Below, piece by piece: positions 10,563 to 19,604 of a stretch of 64,000 bases of DNA (position 1 is its first letter; the number at the start of each line of letters is the position of its first letter). The notes beneath the pieces were generated by a model, which was not told the DNA's origin, made no database searches, and saw only the letters and a list, made by a program, of their open reading frames with translations. The position numbers and the translations under genes were made by a program. Source of the stretch: Stutzerimonas stutzeri (lineage in GTDB: Bacteria; Pseudomonadota; Gammaproteobacteria; Pseudomonadales; Pseudomonadaceae); NCBI RefSeq assembly GCF_002909485.1, contig NZ_PPXG01000011.1, forward strand, positions 1 through 64,000, given 5' to 3'.

Positions 10563-12125
10563 GTGAGCCAAGCACTGATCGCCGCGCTGCAGAATCCTGC
10601 GCTGTACCCGCACCCTGCCGAGGAATGCAGGGTCATCGAAACCCATATTTCCTGGGTGATCCTCACCGGCACGTACGCCTACAAGATCAAGAAGCCGGTG
10701 GACTTCGGCTTTCTCAACTTCACCGATCTCGCGGCGCGCAAGCATTTCTGCGAAGAGGAGCTGCGCCTTAATCAACGCATGGCGCCGGACCTGTATCTCG
10801 AAGTGTTGCCCATCAGCGGCTCGCCGGGTGCACCAGAGATCAACGGTGCTGGCGAGCCCTTCGAGTATGCATTGAAGATGCGCGAGTTTCCGCAGACCCA
10901 ACTGCTGGCCGAATTGCAGGCACGCGGTGAGCTGACGGATGCGCACATCGACGCGCTGGCCGAGCAAATCGCTCACTTTCACCAAAGCACCCCTCAAGTA
11001 CCTGCGGGTCATGCACTACGAAGCGCCGACGCGATCGTCGCGCCAATGCGGCAGAACTTCGAGCAGATCCGCCCCCTGCTAAGCGAAGCGGCGGATCTGC
11101 GCCAGCTGGACGCGCTCGAGGAGTGGACCGAAACCAGTGTTGAGCGTCTGCGCCCACTGCTCGATCAGCGCTGCCAGCAGGGCTTCGTGCGTGAGTGCCA
11201 CGGTGACCTTCACCTGGGCAACGCCACGTTGATTGATGGCAAGGTCGTGCTGTTCGACTGCATCGAGTTCAACGAGCCGTTTCGCCTGATCGATATCGCC
11301 TCGGATGCCGCGTTCCTGGCGATGGATCTCGAAGATCGCGGTCTGAAGTGCCAGGCGCGCCGTTTCATCAATGGCTGGTTCGAGCACACCGGTGACTATG
11401 CGGCACTGGCGCTGCTGAATTTGTACAAAGCCTATCGCGCACTGGTGCGCGCGAAGGTCAGCCTGTTCCGCCTGTATCAGGAGCAGGACGCCGTGCAACG
11501 CAAGGTGATCGTGCGCCAGTACCGCAGCTATGCCAATTTGGCCGAGAGTTACAGCGCCATTCCCTCGCGCTTTCTCGCAATCACCCACGGCGTGTCGGCT
11601 GTAGGCAAAAGCCACGTCGCACTGCGCCTGGTGGAGGCTCTTGGCGCAATACGCCTGCGCTCGGATGTCGAACGCAAGCGCTTGCACGGCGAGCAGTCCC
11701 AGGCACAGCAGGGCCAGCTGGATACCGGCATTTATAGCCAGCAGGCCAGCGACGAGACCTATCGGCATCTGCACCAGCTGGCGACCACCGCACTGCAGGC
11801 AGGCTTCTCCGTGGTGATCGACGCGGCATACCTGAAACTACAGCAGCGTCAGGATGCATGGCAGGCGGCCGAGGCCACCGGTGTGCCCTTCCTGATTCTT
11901 GACTGCCAGGCTCCCGATGCGGTGATCGCCCAGTGGTTGGCGCAACGCCAGGCCGAGGGACTCGATCCATCTGACGCGACCATGGAAGTGGTGCATGCCC
12001 AGCAGGCCAGCCGCGAAGAACTGAGCGAACGCGAGCGGCTGCACAGCCGCCGGGTCGACACGCAGGACGCCGGCAGCCTTGACGAGCTGGTCGCCAGCAT
12101 CCGCCAGCACCTGCCGGGGCTCTGA
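10563..12125 (+). CDS. Two-domain protein: aminoglycoside-phosphotransferase-like fold plus P-loop kinase
   Basis: A 520-residue fusion. The N-terminal part (about 1-330) resembles APH/choline-kinase-like proteins: the Brenner motif HGDLHLGN is at 213-220 and FDCIEF at 231-236. The C-terminal part (about 335-520) is an AAA_33/zeta-toxin-like P-loop domain with Walker A GVSAVGKS at 343-350. The start is a GTG at 10563 because AAGGA sits six bases upstream; an ATG two codons earlier is too close to that site. The substrate is unknown. The APH resemblance is to the fold and does not imply antibiotic resistance. Confidence 0.8.
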   Translation: MSQALIAALQNPALYPHPAEECRVIETHISWVILTGTYAYKIKKPVDFGFLNFTDLAARKHFCEEELRLNQRMAPDLYLEVLPISGSPGAPEINGAGEPFEYALKMREFPQTQLLAELQARGELTDAHIDALAEQIAHFHQSTPQVPAGHALRSADAIVAPMRQNFEQIRPLLSEAADLRQLDALEEWTETSVERLRPLLDQRCQQGFVRECHGDLHLGNATLIDGKVVLFDCIEFNEPFRLIDIASDAAFLAMDLEDRGLKCQARRFINGWFEHTGDYAALALLNLYKAYRALVRAKVSLFRLYQEQDAVQRKVIVRQYRSYANLAESYSAIPSRFLAITHGVSAVGKSHVALRLVEALGAIRLRSDVERKRLHGEQSQAQQGQLDTGIYSQQASDETYRHLHQLATTALQAGFSVVIDAAYLKLQQRQDAWQAAEATGVPFLILDCQAPDAVIAQWLAQRQAEGLDPSDATMEVVHAQQASREELSERERLHSRRVDTQDAGSLDELVASIRQHLPGL

Positions 12126-12198
12126 CGGCCGCGCACCGCCGCCAGCAGAGTGCGGCGGTGCTTCTATACTCTCGGTATTCCAATCATGGAACACCACC

Positions 12199-12984
12199 AT
12201 GTCTGCCCGTGAAGCACCTACGCCCAACCCAGCCAGCGACAGCGTCCAGCTGTTCTCTAGCCGATCCGTCGACTATGCACGCTTCCGTCCGACTTACCCC
12301 GAGGCGCTTTTCACATGGCTCGCAAGCCAGTGCGTAGCGACCGACACAGCGCTGGATCTCGCAGCAGGTAACGGACAAGCCAGCATCCCGCTAATAGGAC
12401 ACTTTCGTCGCGTCTTGGCGTGCGATGCCAGCACCAAGCAGCTCAGCGCCGTAGGCGACTGGTCGGGCGTCCGGCGTTTCGTCGCCGAAGCGGAATACCT
12501 GCCGTTGCGTCGCAACCAGCTGGATCTGCTGGTAGTCGCACAAGCGTTGCACTGGTTTGCCACTCCCACATTCTTCGCCCAGGCGCAATTCGCGCTGAAA
12601 CCGAACGGCCTATTCTGCGCTTGGTGCTACAGCCTGCTGGAGGTATCGGCAGAGGTGGATGCGGTGATCCGCACGCTGTACAGCGAAACCCTCTCGGGCT
12701 ACTGGCCAGCCGGTCGCTCCAGCGTCGACGCTGGTTACAGCGATATCCAGGCTCCATTCGAGAGCATCGAAACCCCAGCGTTCGCACTCGAAGCGTGTTG
12801 GAATCTCTCTGAGCTGATCGGCTATTTAGGTACATGGTCAGCTGTGAAGCTGTGGCGACAGCGGCATGATCGCGATCCCATTGCAATGATCGAGGCTCGG
12901 TTGTCGTCGGCCTGGGGCCCTGCCGAACGGCGGCGAATCATCCGCTGGCCGCTACACTTTCTGACGGGCTTCCCCAACCGCTAG
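12199..12984 (+). CDS. Class I SAM-dependent methyltransferase
   Basis: A 261-residue cytoplasmic protein with a Rossmann methyltransferase core. Motif I is DLAAGNGQ (53-60); a post-I acidic residue occurs in VLACDAS, and LDLLVVAQALHWF corresponds to motif IV and the following strand. It resembles UbiE/trans-aconitate-type small-molecule methyltransferases, but the substrate cannot be read from sequence. I start at 12199; the frame stays open upstream into the preceding gene. The ribosome-binding site is weak. Confidence 0.75.
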   Translation: MSAREAPTPNPASDSVQLFSSRSVDYARFRPTYPEALFTWLASQCVATDTALDLAAGNGQASIPLIGHFRRVLACDASTKQLSAVGDWSGVRRFVAEAEYLPLRRNQLDLLVVAQALHWFATPTFFAQAQFALKPNGLFCAWCYSLLEVSAEVDAVIRTLYSETLSGYWPAGRSSVDAGYSDIQAPFESIETPAFALEACWNLSELIGYLGTWSAVKLWRQRHDRDPIAMIEARLSSAWGPAERRRIIRWPLHFLTGFPNR

Positions 12985-13002
12985 CACCGCAAGGACGCCA
13001 CC

Positions 13003-13266
13003 ATGCACGACGAACTGCTTTCGCTCCGCAATCTCGGCAAGACATCGGTGCAATGGCTGCACGCATCAGGCATCCATACGGCTGCGGATTTGCGCAGGCT
13101 CGGCGCGGTTAGCTCCTATCTCGCAGTAAAGTCGCGCGGCTTCGGCGCCTCGAAGGTACTGCTGTATGCCATCGAAGGCGCGCTGCGCGACATGCCCTGG
13201 CAGCAGCTGCCGGCGCCCTTGAAGGAAGAGCTCAATCGAAATCTTGGCACCAATCCCGACAACTAG
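13003..13266 (+). CDS. TfoX/Sxy C-terminal domain protein
   Basis: The 87 residues correspond to the C-terminal helix-hairpin-like half of TfoX/Sxy proteins: LRNLGKTSVQWLHASGIHTAADLRRLG and then AVKSRGFGASKVLLYAIEGALR. The N-terminal TfoX domain is absent, as in many stand-alone members. TfoX regulates competence in Vibrio and Haemophilus; no such role is shown for this short form. It follows the methyltransferase by 18 bases, possibly as an operon. Confidence 0.8.
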   Translation: MHDELLSLRNLGKTSVQWLHASGIHTAADLRRLGAVSSYLAVKSRGFGASKVLLYAIEGALRDMPWQQLPAPLKEELNRNLGTNPDN

Positions 13267-13376
13267 AGCTAGCTCACAACCTCTGCTCGGCGAGATTTAC
13301 TCAGCCCTCACCCGAGCCTATTGTGCGCCGACGTGACCCTGCCAATCGTCTGCCCGTTCGTTCAAGGATTACCGAC

Positions 13377-14174
13377 ATGTATTTACTCGGGGAGCAACCG
13401 GCGTACGCCGATCGCCTGATCAATCGCCTGCAAACAATTCCTTGCCAATTGCTGGAAGGCTTGTCGCCCTCGGGGCCCAATCTTGAACTCAAACACACCG
13501 ATAACCTGTGCGCCGAGCTTCCGGCGCAACAACTGTTCATCATCGAGACCGGGCTGCTGCATGCGCTGATCGACGATAAGGCACTGTTCTACCTACAGGA
13601 GGGTGACCTCGTGGGGCTGCGCCAGTCAGGCGATCTGCCAGATTGCCGCTATTGCAGCGATGAACCCATCAGCCTGATCCCCTACTCGCGCAATGCAGTA
13701 TTTCAGCACATTCACGCTGACGAGCATCGCCAGGAGTTGTTCACTCAGTACCTGATCGGACATACAGCACTGCTCGGCGATGCCCTAGCGCGCCTGAAGC
13801 AACCGGAGATTCGACCGGCTACCGGCTTCAAGCATTTCGCCGTCGGTGAAGAACTGATTCACCAAGGAGACGAGGCAGACAACGTGTTCATCATCATTGA
13901 AGGCCATGCCGAGGCTGTAGTCGATGGACAAAAAGTGGGTGACGTACAAAAAGACGAGATCTTTGGTGCCATGGCGGTCTTCACCCGCGAGCGGCGTAGC
14001 GCTACGGTAGTCGCCAGCGAGCCCTGTACGGTCATGGTGATTCCGAAGGAGCAGTTCCTAGGTCTGACGCAGAGCAATCCGCGAATTGCCCACAGCCTTA
14101 TTGAGAGCATGGCACGGCGCATCGACCTGCTTAACAAGGAAGTCACCCACCTGCGCGTCAATGTTGCCGTTTGA
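13377..14174 (+). CDS. cbpA: Cyclic-nucleotide-binding domain protein, CbpA-like
   Basis: A 265-residue protein with a divergent N-terminal half and a C-terminal cNMP-binding beta-barrel (about 145-245), including HQGDEADNVFIIIEGHAEAV and a phosphate-binding cassette FGAMAVFTRERRSAT (196-210). No DNA-binding domain follows, so it is not a Crp-type activator. The normal FGE of the cassette reads FGA, so a ribose-binding Glu is missing. AAGGA stands nine bases before the ATG. From memory, P. aeruginosa cbpA (PA4704) sits directly before prrF, as here, which supports the name. Confidence 0.75.
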   Translation: MYLLGEQPAYADRLINRLQTIPCQLLEGLSPSGPNLELKHTDNLCAELPAQQLFIIETGLLHALIDDKALFYLQEGDLVGLRQSGDLPDCRYCSDEPISLIPYSRNAVFQHIHADEHRQELFTQYLIGHTALLGDALARLKQPEIRPATGFKHFAVGEELIHQGDEADNVFIIIEGHAEAVVDGQKVGDVQKDEIFGAMAVFTRERRSATVVASEPCTVMVIPKEQFLGLTQSNPRIAHSLIESMARRIDLLNKEVTHLRVNVAV

Positions 14175-14223
14175 GGCGGACGGGCCGTTTTTGCTGCGCA
14201 ACAAATATTTTTACGAAAGCCTG

Positions 14224-14255
14224 TTGACGCAGAAATGAGAATTGTTATTATTATC
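14224..14255 (+). promoter_or_regulatory. prrF promoter overlapped by a Fur box
   Basis: TTGACG (14224-14229) and TATTAT (14246-14251) are 16 bases apart. GAGAATTGTTATTATTATC (14237-14255) matches the 19-base Fur consensus at 14 positions and covers the -10, so iron-loaded Fur would block transcription. Start of transcription is expected near 14258. Confidence 0.85.
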
Positions 14256-14257
14256 GC

Positions 14258-14367
14258 AACTGATCGCGAGGTCAGCCGATAGCTGAAGGCTCAGGCAGTC
14301 GATCCTTCAGGTTATCTCCTCATCAGGCTAATCACGGTTTTGACCCGGCTCTGCCGGGTCTTTTTTT
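14258..14367 (+). ncRNA. prrF: PrrF iron-responsive small RNA
   Basis: A transcript of about 110 nt from the Fur-controlled promoter to a terminator GACCCGG-CTCTG-CCGGGTC followed by seven T (14343-14367). The interior carries the block TCTCCTCATCAGGCTAATC that I recognise as the conserved pairing core of Pseudomonas PrrF RNAs. PrrF is the functional analogue of RyhB: made in iron starvation, it represses mRNAs of iron-containing proteins with Hfq. P. aeruginosa has two tandem copies at this site, between cbpA and phuW; only one is present here. Confidence 0.88.
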
Positions 14368-14390
14368 GCCTGCAGAAAACTCGGCCTCTT

Positions 14391-15275
14391 CTACTTTCCA
14401 TGTTGGCGCAGTTGCTCGCAGTGATCCTGCTCTGGCTGCGCTGCGGTGTACCAGACGTAATCGGCCTGCGCTGCGGTTACCGTCTCCCCCACCTCGGCAA
14501 GCATCAGCACACCTACCCGCTCCCCTGACAGATCCGCGATATGCAACGGCACGCCCAGATCACGCCGCACATGGAACGCGCCGGCTAGCAGCATCGCGGG
14601 CTTCGGTGCAGCAACCATCTGCTCAGCCATGCGCCGATCACGTTGCTGCTGCACCGCCAGCATTGCCGGCAGCTGGGATGCGGGCAACATGCCACAGTGA
14701 GAAACCTCGATTTGCGCCAACAGTGCATTGCTTACCCCAGGGGTTGCAGATGCGCGTCCCTGCAGGGGTGGCACGGAGCGATAGATCGACATGATTTCGT
14801 CACGCCCAAGGTTGGCATGCAGCAATGGGTACGACTGAGCGAGCGCATGGCTGACCAGCGCTCCGTACAGGCTCCAGTCCCAGCCTTTCTGCCAGCCAAG
14901 CGCCTTGGGAAGATCGGCAGGCTCGCGACGATCACGCATCTCGCGGCGCACCGCATCGACTCGCGGTTGCTGATCAGGCTCAAGCATCTCCAGCAGCAGA
15001 CTGCCTTGCGGACGCTCGCCCTCCAGCGCTCGTAGCAACCAGAGTTGCAGTGCGTGATGGTCGGGATTGTCGTGCCGTTCGCCGACCAGCAGACCGTCAT
15101 AAATCTGGAGTTGCGCCACCAGCTGCGCGGGGCCGAGAACGGCATTTCTACGCAGATCGACGATCAGACCCAAGTCGGGATGCGCACGCCCCTCCGGACT
15201 TTGCCACTCGGGCAGAGGTGGCAGGGAATGGCATCCCGCAAGCAGCCCCAATACCAGCAACACAATAATTCGCAC
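14391..15275 (-). CDS. phuW: ChaN-family iron-regulated lipoprotein, PhuW-like
   Basis: A 294-residue lipoprotein with lipobox LLAGC (Cys15). The ChaN-type domain shows GERHDNPDHH (65-74), the conserved start of this heme-binding-type fold. Campylobacter ChaN binds heme; in P. aeruginosa phuW ends the heme-uptake operon. Here it follows phuV by 11 bases on the same strand and lies opposite PrrF, so an iron/heme role is a sound inference. Direct biochemistry on this family member is lacking as far as I know. Confidence 0.8.
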   Translation of the reverse strand: MRIIVLLVLGLLAGCHSLPPLPEWQSPEGRAHPDLGLIVDLRRNAVLGPAQLVAQLQIYDGLLVGERHDNPDHHALQLWLLRALEGERPQGSLLLEMLEPDQQPRVDAVRREMRDRREPADLPKALGWQKGWDWSLYGALVSHALAQSYPLLHANLGRDEIMSIYRSVPPLQGRASATPGVSNALLAQIEVSHCGMLPASQLPAMLAVQQQRDRRMAEQMVAAPKPAMLLAGAFHVRRDLGVPLHIADLSGERVGVLMLAEVGETVTAAQADYVWYTAAQPEQDHCEQLRQHGK

Positions 15276-15286
15276 AGCGGACCTCC

Positions 15287-16054
15287 TTAGCGAGCGATGA
15301 TCAGCGGGTGACCGAGCTCAGGATGACGTTGGACCAGCACATCCAGACCGAATACGGTCCGCAGCGGCTCGGCCCGCAGCACCTCATCAGGTGAACCAGC
15401 AGCGATCGACCGGCCAGCCCTCAACAGCAATAGACAATCACAGTAACGCGCGGCCAGATTAAGGTCATGCAGGATTACCAGGGCGGCTCCGCCTTGCTCG
15501 GCAAAGCCCCTTACTGCCTGGAGAATGCTGTGCTGATGTGCAGGGTCGAGCATCGACGTAGGCTCGTCGAGCAGCAGTACTTGCCCTGCCCCGCCCGGCC
15601 ACAGCTGCGCCAGCACCCGGGCAAGATGTACACGCTGGCGTTCGCCGCCGGACAGTTTAAGGTAGCTGCGGCCGGCAAGATGCTGCGCGTCAGCAGCAAC
15701 GAGTGCGGCTGAGACAACGGCGGCATCGACCGCACGCCCGCTACGATGGGGCAGACGGCCCATGGCGACCACATCCACGACCCGGAAGGCGAAGCTGAGC
15801 GTCGAGCTTTGCGGCAACACGGCCAGGCAGCGCGCGCGCTCCACGTCCGGCCACTCGCCAAGCGCTCGCCCTTGCAGCGACACGTGCCCCATGGATGGTC
15901 TGATTTCACCGGACAGCGTCCCAAGCAGCGTGCTCTTGCCTGCACCGTTCGGGCCCAGCACGCCGAAAACCTGTCCTGGCCGCAGCTCGAGCGAAACGCC
16001 CTGCAGAGCCGTTATCGCGCCTCGCTGCACCGTCAGGTCAGTACCCACCAGCAT
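15287..16054 (-). CDS. phuV: Hemin ABC importer ATP-binding protein
   Basis: The 255-residue ATPase has all ABC motifs: Walker [10 protein letters not shown] (34-42), signature LSGGERQR, Walker [12 protein letters not shown] and the switch His in ILHDLN. It belongs to the FepC/BtuD/HmuV group that energises iron-chelate and heme permeases. Its ATG overlaps the phuU stop (ATGA). The frame is open back to 16465, but that extension overlaps phuU and has no family match, so I use the internal ATG. Confidence 0.88.
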   Translation of the reverse strand: MLVGTDLTVQRGAITALQGVSLELRPGQVFGVLGPNGAGKSTLLGTLSGEIRPSMGHVSLQGRALGEWPDVERARCLAVLPQSSTLSFAFRVVDVVAMGRLPHRSGRAVDAAVVSAALVAADAQHLAGRSYLKLSGGERQRVHLARVLAQLWPGGAGQVLLLDEPTSMLDPAHQHSILQAVRGFAEQGGAALVILHDLNLAARYCDCLLLLRAGRSIAAGSPDEVLRAEPLRTVFGLDVLVQRHPELGHPLIIAR

Positions 16055-17091
16055 CAGACGCGCTCCCGCAGCAGCAGATAAAGAAAGAAAGGCGCGCCGA
16101 GCAACGCAGTGACGATGCCTATCGGCAGCTCGGCAGGCGCAATCACCAGCCGCGCTGCAATATCGGCGAGTAGTAGCAGACTGGCGCCGGCAAGCGCCGA
16201 AGCCGGTAACAGCAGACGGTGATCGGGCCCCACCACCAAGCGCATTAAATGCGGGACCACCAACCCGATAAAGCCAATCAGGCCCGCGGCCGCAACCGCA
16301 GCACCGACGCCCAGTGCCGTACACACCACTAGCTCGCGCTTGATTCGCTCGATGTCGAAGCCCAAATGGCGCGCTTCGGACTCGCCCAGCAACAGCGCAT
16401 TCAAGGCCTTCGCCCGCTGCGGCAGCCAAAGCGCAACCGCAGCGGTAATAAGCAGCAACGGCCATAACCGTGCGTAGCTGGCGCCATTCAGGCTGCCGAG
16501 ATTCCAGAAGGTCAGCGAGCGCAGCGTCCGATCGTCGGCGAGGTAGGTGAACAACCCGACGACGGCACCGGCTAGCGCCGTCAGTGCGATGCCGGCCAGT
16601 AGCATCGTGGCCACGTGGGTCTGGCCATCACGGCGTCCCAGCCGGTAGACCAGCAAGGTCACGCCCAGCCCCCCGACGAAAGCGAATACCGACAGCACAT
16701 AAGGCTCCAGCACCAGGGGCAACGCAGGAACGAATGTGCTACCGACGATCGCCACAGCCGCGCCGAGTGCCGCACCGCTGGAAACCCCGACCAACCCCGG
16801 ATCCGCCAGGGGGTTGCGAAACAGGCCCTGCATCGCTACGCCGCAAAGCGCTAGCACTGCACCGGCCGCACACCCCAGCAACGTACGCGGCAGACGGATC
16901 TGCGCGAGAATCAGCTCTGCCTGCTCGAGCCCGGAAGGGTCGATCGGCACGCCGATTAGCCGCAATGCCGCAGCAAGGCTGTCGCCCATCGTCAGGCTCA
17001 GCGGCCCCAACGCCAGCGATAGCCATATGGCGACCAGCAGCAACAAGCCAAGGACGAAAAACAGAAAGCGCGCGGGAATCGGACTACCCAT
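16054..17091 (-). CDS. phuU: Hemin ABC importer permease, FecCD family
   Basis: The 345-residue protein has about ten hydrophobic segments and FecCD/BtuC landmarks: [23 protein letters not shown] near the N-terminus, [18 protein letters not shown], and [14 protein letters not shown] toward the C-terminus. It forms the inner-membrane channel with PhuV. I choose 17091 because the first membrane helix follows at once; an extension to 17280 would enter the Rieske gene. The periplasmic binding protein gene phuT, expected just upstream, is missing and an opposite-strand gene lies there. Confidence 0.87.
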   Translation of the reverse strand: MGSPIPARFLFFVLGLLLLVAIWLSLALGPLSLTMGDSLAAALRLIGVPIDPSGLEQAELILAQIRLPRTLLGCAAGAVLALCGVAMQGLFRNPLADPGLVGVSSGAALGAAVAIVGSTFVPALPLVLEPYVLSVFAFVGGLGVTLLVYRLGRRDGQTHVATMLLAGIALTALAGAVVGLFTYLADDRTLRSLTFWNLGSLNGASYARLWPLLLITAAVALWLPQRAKALNALLLGESEARHLGFDIERIKRELVVCTALGVGAAVAAAGLIGFIGLVVPHLMRLVVGPDHRLLLPASALAGASLLLLADIAARLVIAPAELPIGIVTALLGAPFFLYLLLRERV

Positions 17092-17224
17092 CGGATTGCG
17101 TTGCCAAGCGATATGAGCGGCGAAGAATAAGAGCACGCTGCTGGGGCCGCCAGCCCGGCGAAGATTATCAGGCTGCACATCATCGAATGCTGCGGGATAA
17201 TCCTGACTCATGGCGGAGAACAAG

Positions 17225-17560
17225 ATGATCAGATTGTGCGCAACGTCCGAGTTGCTCGAAGGGCAAAGCCGCGGCTTCACCGTCGGCGAGTTGAAAGTGA
17301 TCGCCGTTCGCCGGGAGGGCCGGCCATATCTGTACGAAAACCGCTGCCCGCATCGTGGCGTAGCGCTGGAATGGCTTGCCGATCAGTTCCTCGATGACAG
17401 CGGCAGCCTGCTGCAATGCGCCACCCACGGCGCGCTCTTTCTCATCGAATCCGGCGAGTGCGTGGCCGGCCCCTGCGCAGGCCAAACGTTGCGTCAGCTC
17501 CGTGGAATCGAAAAGCACGACAGCATCTGGTTGCAAACTGATCGGCAGAGCGACAGTTGA
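17225..17560 (+). CDS. Small Rieske [2Fe-2S] protein
   Basis: A 111-residue ferredoxin-like Rieske protein. Cluster ligands are CPH (Cys41, His43) and CATH (Cys65, His68), 21 residues apart. It has no signal peptide or membrane anchor, so it is a soluble electron carrier of unknown partner, like NirD- or BphF-type proteins. GGAG lies six bases upstream of 17225, which decides the start over an ATG at 17210. It diverges from phuU and precedes dsbD by 61 bases. Confidence 0.87.
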   Translation: MIRLCATSELLEGQSRGFTVGELKVIAVRREGRPYLYENRCPHRGVALEWLADQFLDDSGSLLQCATHGALFLIESGECVAGPCAGQTLRQLRGIEKHDSIWLQTDRQSDS

Positions 17561-17621
17561 GCGCGGGCGCCGGACGCCGGCCGCGGTTATCATGCCGGCA
17601 CAGCTTTACCGTGAGATCGCC

Positions 17622-19391
17622 ATGCTTCGCCTCCTGAGCCTGCTGCTCCTGCTATTCGTGCTCCCCGCCAACGCCGGCCTGTTCGACAACAAGCCCAGCG
17701 CCACCTTCGGCAGTGCGCTGAACAACAGCGGTGACTTCCTGCCGGTGCGCGAGGCGTTCAGACTCAGCCTTGTCGATGCAAAGCCCGAGCAGATCACTCT
17801 GCGCTTCGTCGCAGCAGAGGGCTACTACCTCTATCGGCACCGTTTTGCGTTCCAGACCGACGAGCCGGGCGTAGAAATCGGCGAGGCGCAACTGCCCGAC
17901 GGAGTTGCCAAGGTCGACGACTATTTCGGCGAGATCGAGGCCTATTACGGCATCCTCGACATCGAAATCCCCATAACCAACCCTGACAATCGCCCCTTCG
18001 TCCTTCAGGTTTCCTACCAGGGCTGTGCCGACAAAGGCCTGTGTTACCCGCCGGAAACCGAATCGCTTTCCATTGGTGACGGAGCCACACCAAGCACTGC
18101 AGAGGGTAGCGAAACAGGTAGCCGCGATCTTTCCTGGCGCTCCATCGCACTGTTCTTCCTCGCCGGCCTGGGCCTGACCTTCACGCCTTGCGTGCTACCG
18201 ATGCTGCCAATCCTCACCGGGGTGGTTTTGCGCGACCAGCCCGGAGGCATGCGCAGCTTCCTGCTATCGCTGACCTATGTACTGCCGATGGCGGGCGGCT
18301 TCGCCCTGCTGGGCGCATTGATGGGGGTGTTCGGCGCGGAGCTCAATCTGCAAGCTCGCCTGCAGTCACCGTGGATTCTTGTGCCCTTCTCGCTGTTCTT
18401 CGTCGTCTTCGCGCTGGCCATGTTCGGGCTGTTCGAACTACGCCTACCCCAGGCCCTGAGCAGTCGACTAGATCGCCTCGCAGGCAATGCACGGGGCGGT
18501 TCATTCACCGGCGCAGCATTGCTCGGCGCAGTATCCAGCCTGCTGGTATCGCCCTGCGTTTCCGCGCCACTGGCCGGCGCATTGCTGTATATCAGCGCCA
18601 GCGGTGATGCGCTGGGCGGCGGTTTGAAGCTTTTCGCGTTGGGCCTGGGGATGGGTGCGCCACTGGTGCTGTTCGCCACTGGGGGTGGCGCGCTGCTGCC
18701 CAAAAGCGGGCCATGGATGGTCACCGTGCGCAACGTCTTCGGTGTGCTTCTGCTCGCCGTCGCCGTCTGGATGCTCGAGCGTGTCGTGCCCGGCCCGGTC
18801 GCGCTGGCCCTGTGGGGACTGCTCGCAGCAGGCAGCGCCGTCTTTCTCGGCACCCTGGAACTCACCAGCAAGACGCCACGGCAAAAGCTCGCACAACTGC
18901 TGGGGCTGGTGTTGCTGGTCTATGCACTAGCCGCCTGGGTGGGCGCGCTACAGGGCGGCTCCGACCCGCTTCGGCCACTACCGAACGCCACTGCTGGCGC
19001 ATCGCCGAACAGCATCGCCAGCGAGGGCTGGCACACCATTTCCACGCCGGCCGAACTCGATTCACAGCTGGCCGCAGCCCGCGCCGCCGGCCAACCACTC
19101 ATGCTCGATTGGTATGCAGACTGGTGCATCAGCTGCAAGGTCATCGAGCGTGAAGTGTTCGCCAATCCTCAGGTAGCACCTCGCCTTGCAGACTATCGTC
19201 TAATCCGCTTCGACATCACCGAAAGCAACGCCGTCCAGCGCAGCCTGCTGGACCGCTACAAGCTCTTCGGCCCACCAGCCATTCTGTTCTTTGATCGCAA
19301 CGGCAAGGAGCTGAGCGACGTACGTGTAGTCGGCGAAATAGACGCCTCCGGTTTCGTCGATCGACTGGATCGCGCAGCACCATCGCTATAA
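17622..19391 (+). CDS. dsbD: Thiol:disulfide interchange protein DsbD
   Basis: DsbD carries reducing power from cytoplasmic thioredoxin to periplasmic partners such as DsbC and cytochrome c maturation. After a signal peptide (1-18) the alpha domain has Cys135 and Cys141. The eight-helix membrane domain has Cys190 in FTPCVLP and Cys312 in VSPCVSAP. The thioredoxin-like gamma domain ends the protein with WCISC (Cys502, Cys505). All six cysteines needed for the relay are present. I start at 17622; an ATG ten codons earlier is possible. Confidence 0.94.
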   Translation: MLRLLSLLLLLFVLPANAGLFDNKPSATFGSALNNSGDFLPVREAFRLSLVDAKPEQITLRFVAAEGYYLYRHRFAFQTDEPGVEIGEAQLPDGVAKVDDYFGEIEAYYGILDIEIPITNPDNRPFVLQVSYQGCADKGLCYPPETESLSIGDGATPSTAEGSETGSRDLSWRSIALFFLAGLGLTFTPCVLPMLPILTGVVLRDQPGGMRSFLLSLTYVLPMAGGFALLGALMGVFGAELNLQARLQSPWILVPFSLFFVVFALAMFGLFELRLPQALSSRLDRLAGNARGGSFTGAALLGAVSSLLVSPCVSAPLAGALLYISASGDALGGGLKLFALGLGMGAPLVLFATGGGALLPKSGPWMVTVRNVFGVLLLAVAVWMLERVVPGPVALALWGLLAAGSAVFLGTLELTSKTPRQKLAQLLGLVLLVYALAAWVGALQGGSDPLRPLPNATAGASPNSIASEGWHTISTPAELDSQLAAARAAGQPLMLDWYADWCISCKVIEREVFANPQVAPRLADYRLIRFDITESNAVQRSLLDRYKLFGPPAILFFDRNGKELSDVRVVGEIDASGFVDRLDRAAPSL

Positions 19392-19604
19392 CTCGCGAAC
19401 AATGATTTCCCTATATCGCCTCCGATAAGCCAAGCAATTGCTGGCTGACCGAATGATTGCGGCAATCTTCAGACATAATGCGGGCATTTCCCGCGATCGC
19501 GACATGACTGGACAGTCAGCCCTTGCTTGGGGCATAGTTTTTCCCTTCCCGCGAACCGGTCCGCACTCGCCGGCTCAGCGCACCCAGAAAAACAAGGAAT
19601 ACCG

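Noticed and set aside
10563..12125. Antibiotic resistance gene (APH-like)
   Set aside because: The fold is shared with many kinases; the fusion to a P-loop domain and core-genome setting argue against aminoglycoside resistance.
14368..14391. Second prrF copy or PrrH read-through
   Set aside because: Only about 24 bases separate the prrF terminator from the phuW stop codon, so no second copy fits.
16055..16465. N-terminal extension of PhuV
   Set aside because: It overlaps phuU in another frame; the internal ATG at 16054 starts the ABC domain normally.
17092..17214. Possible remnant of phuT upstream of phuU
   Set aside because: I translated the gap by eye in the phuU direction and saw no binding-protein motif; it is too short to judge.
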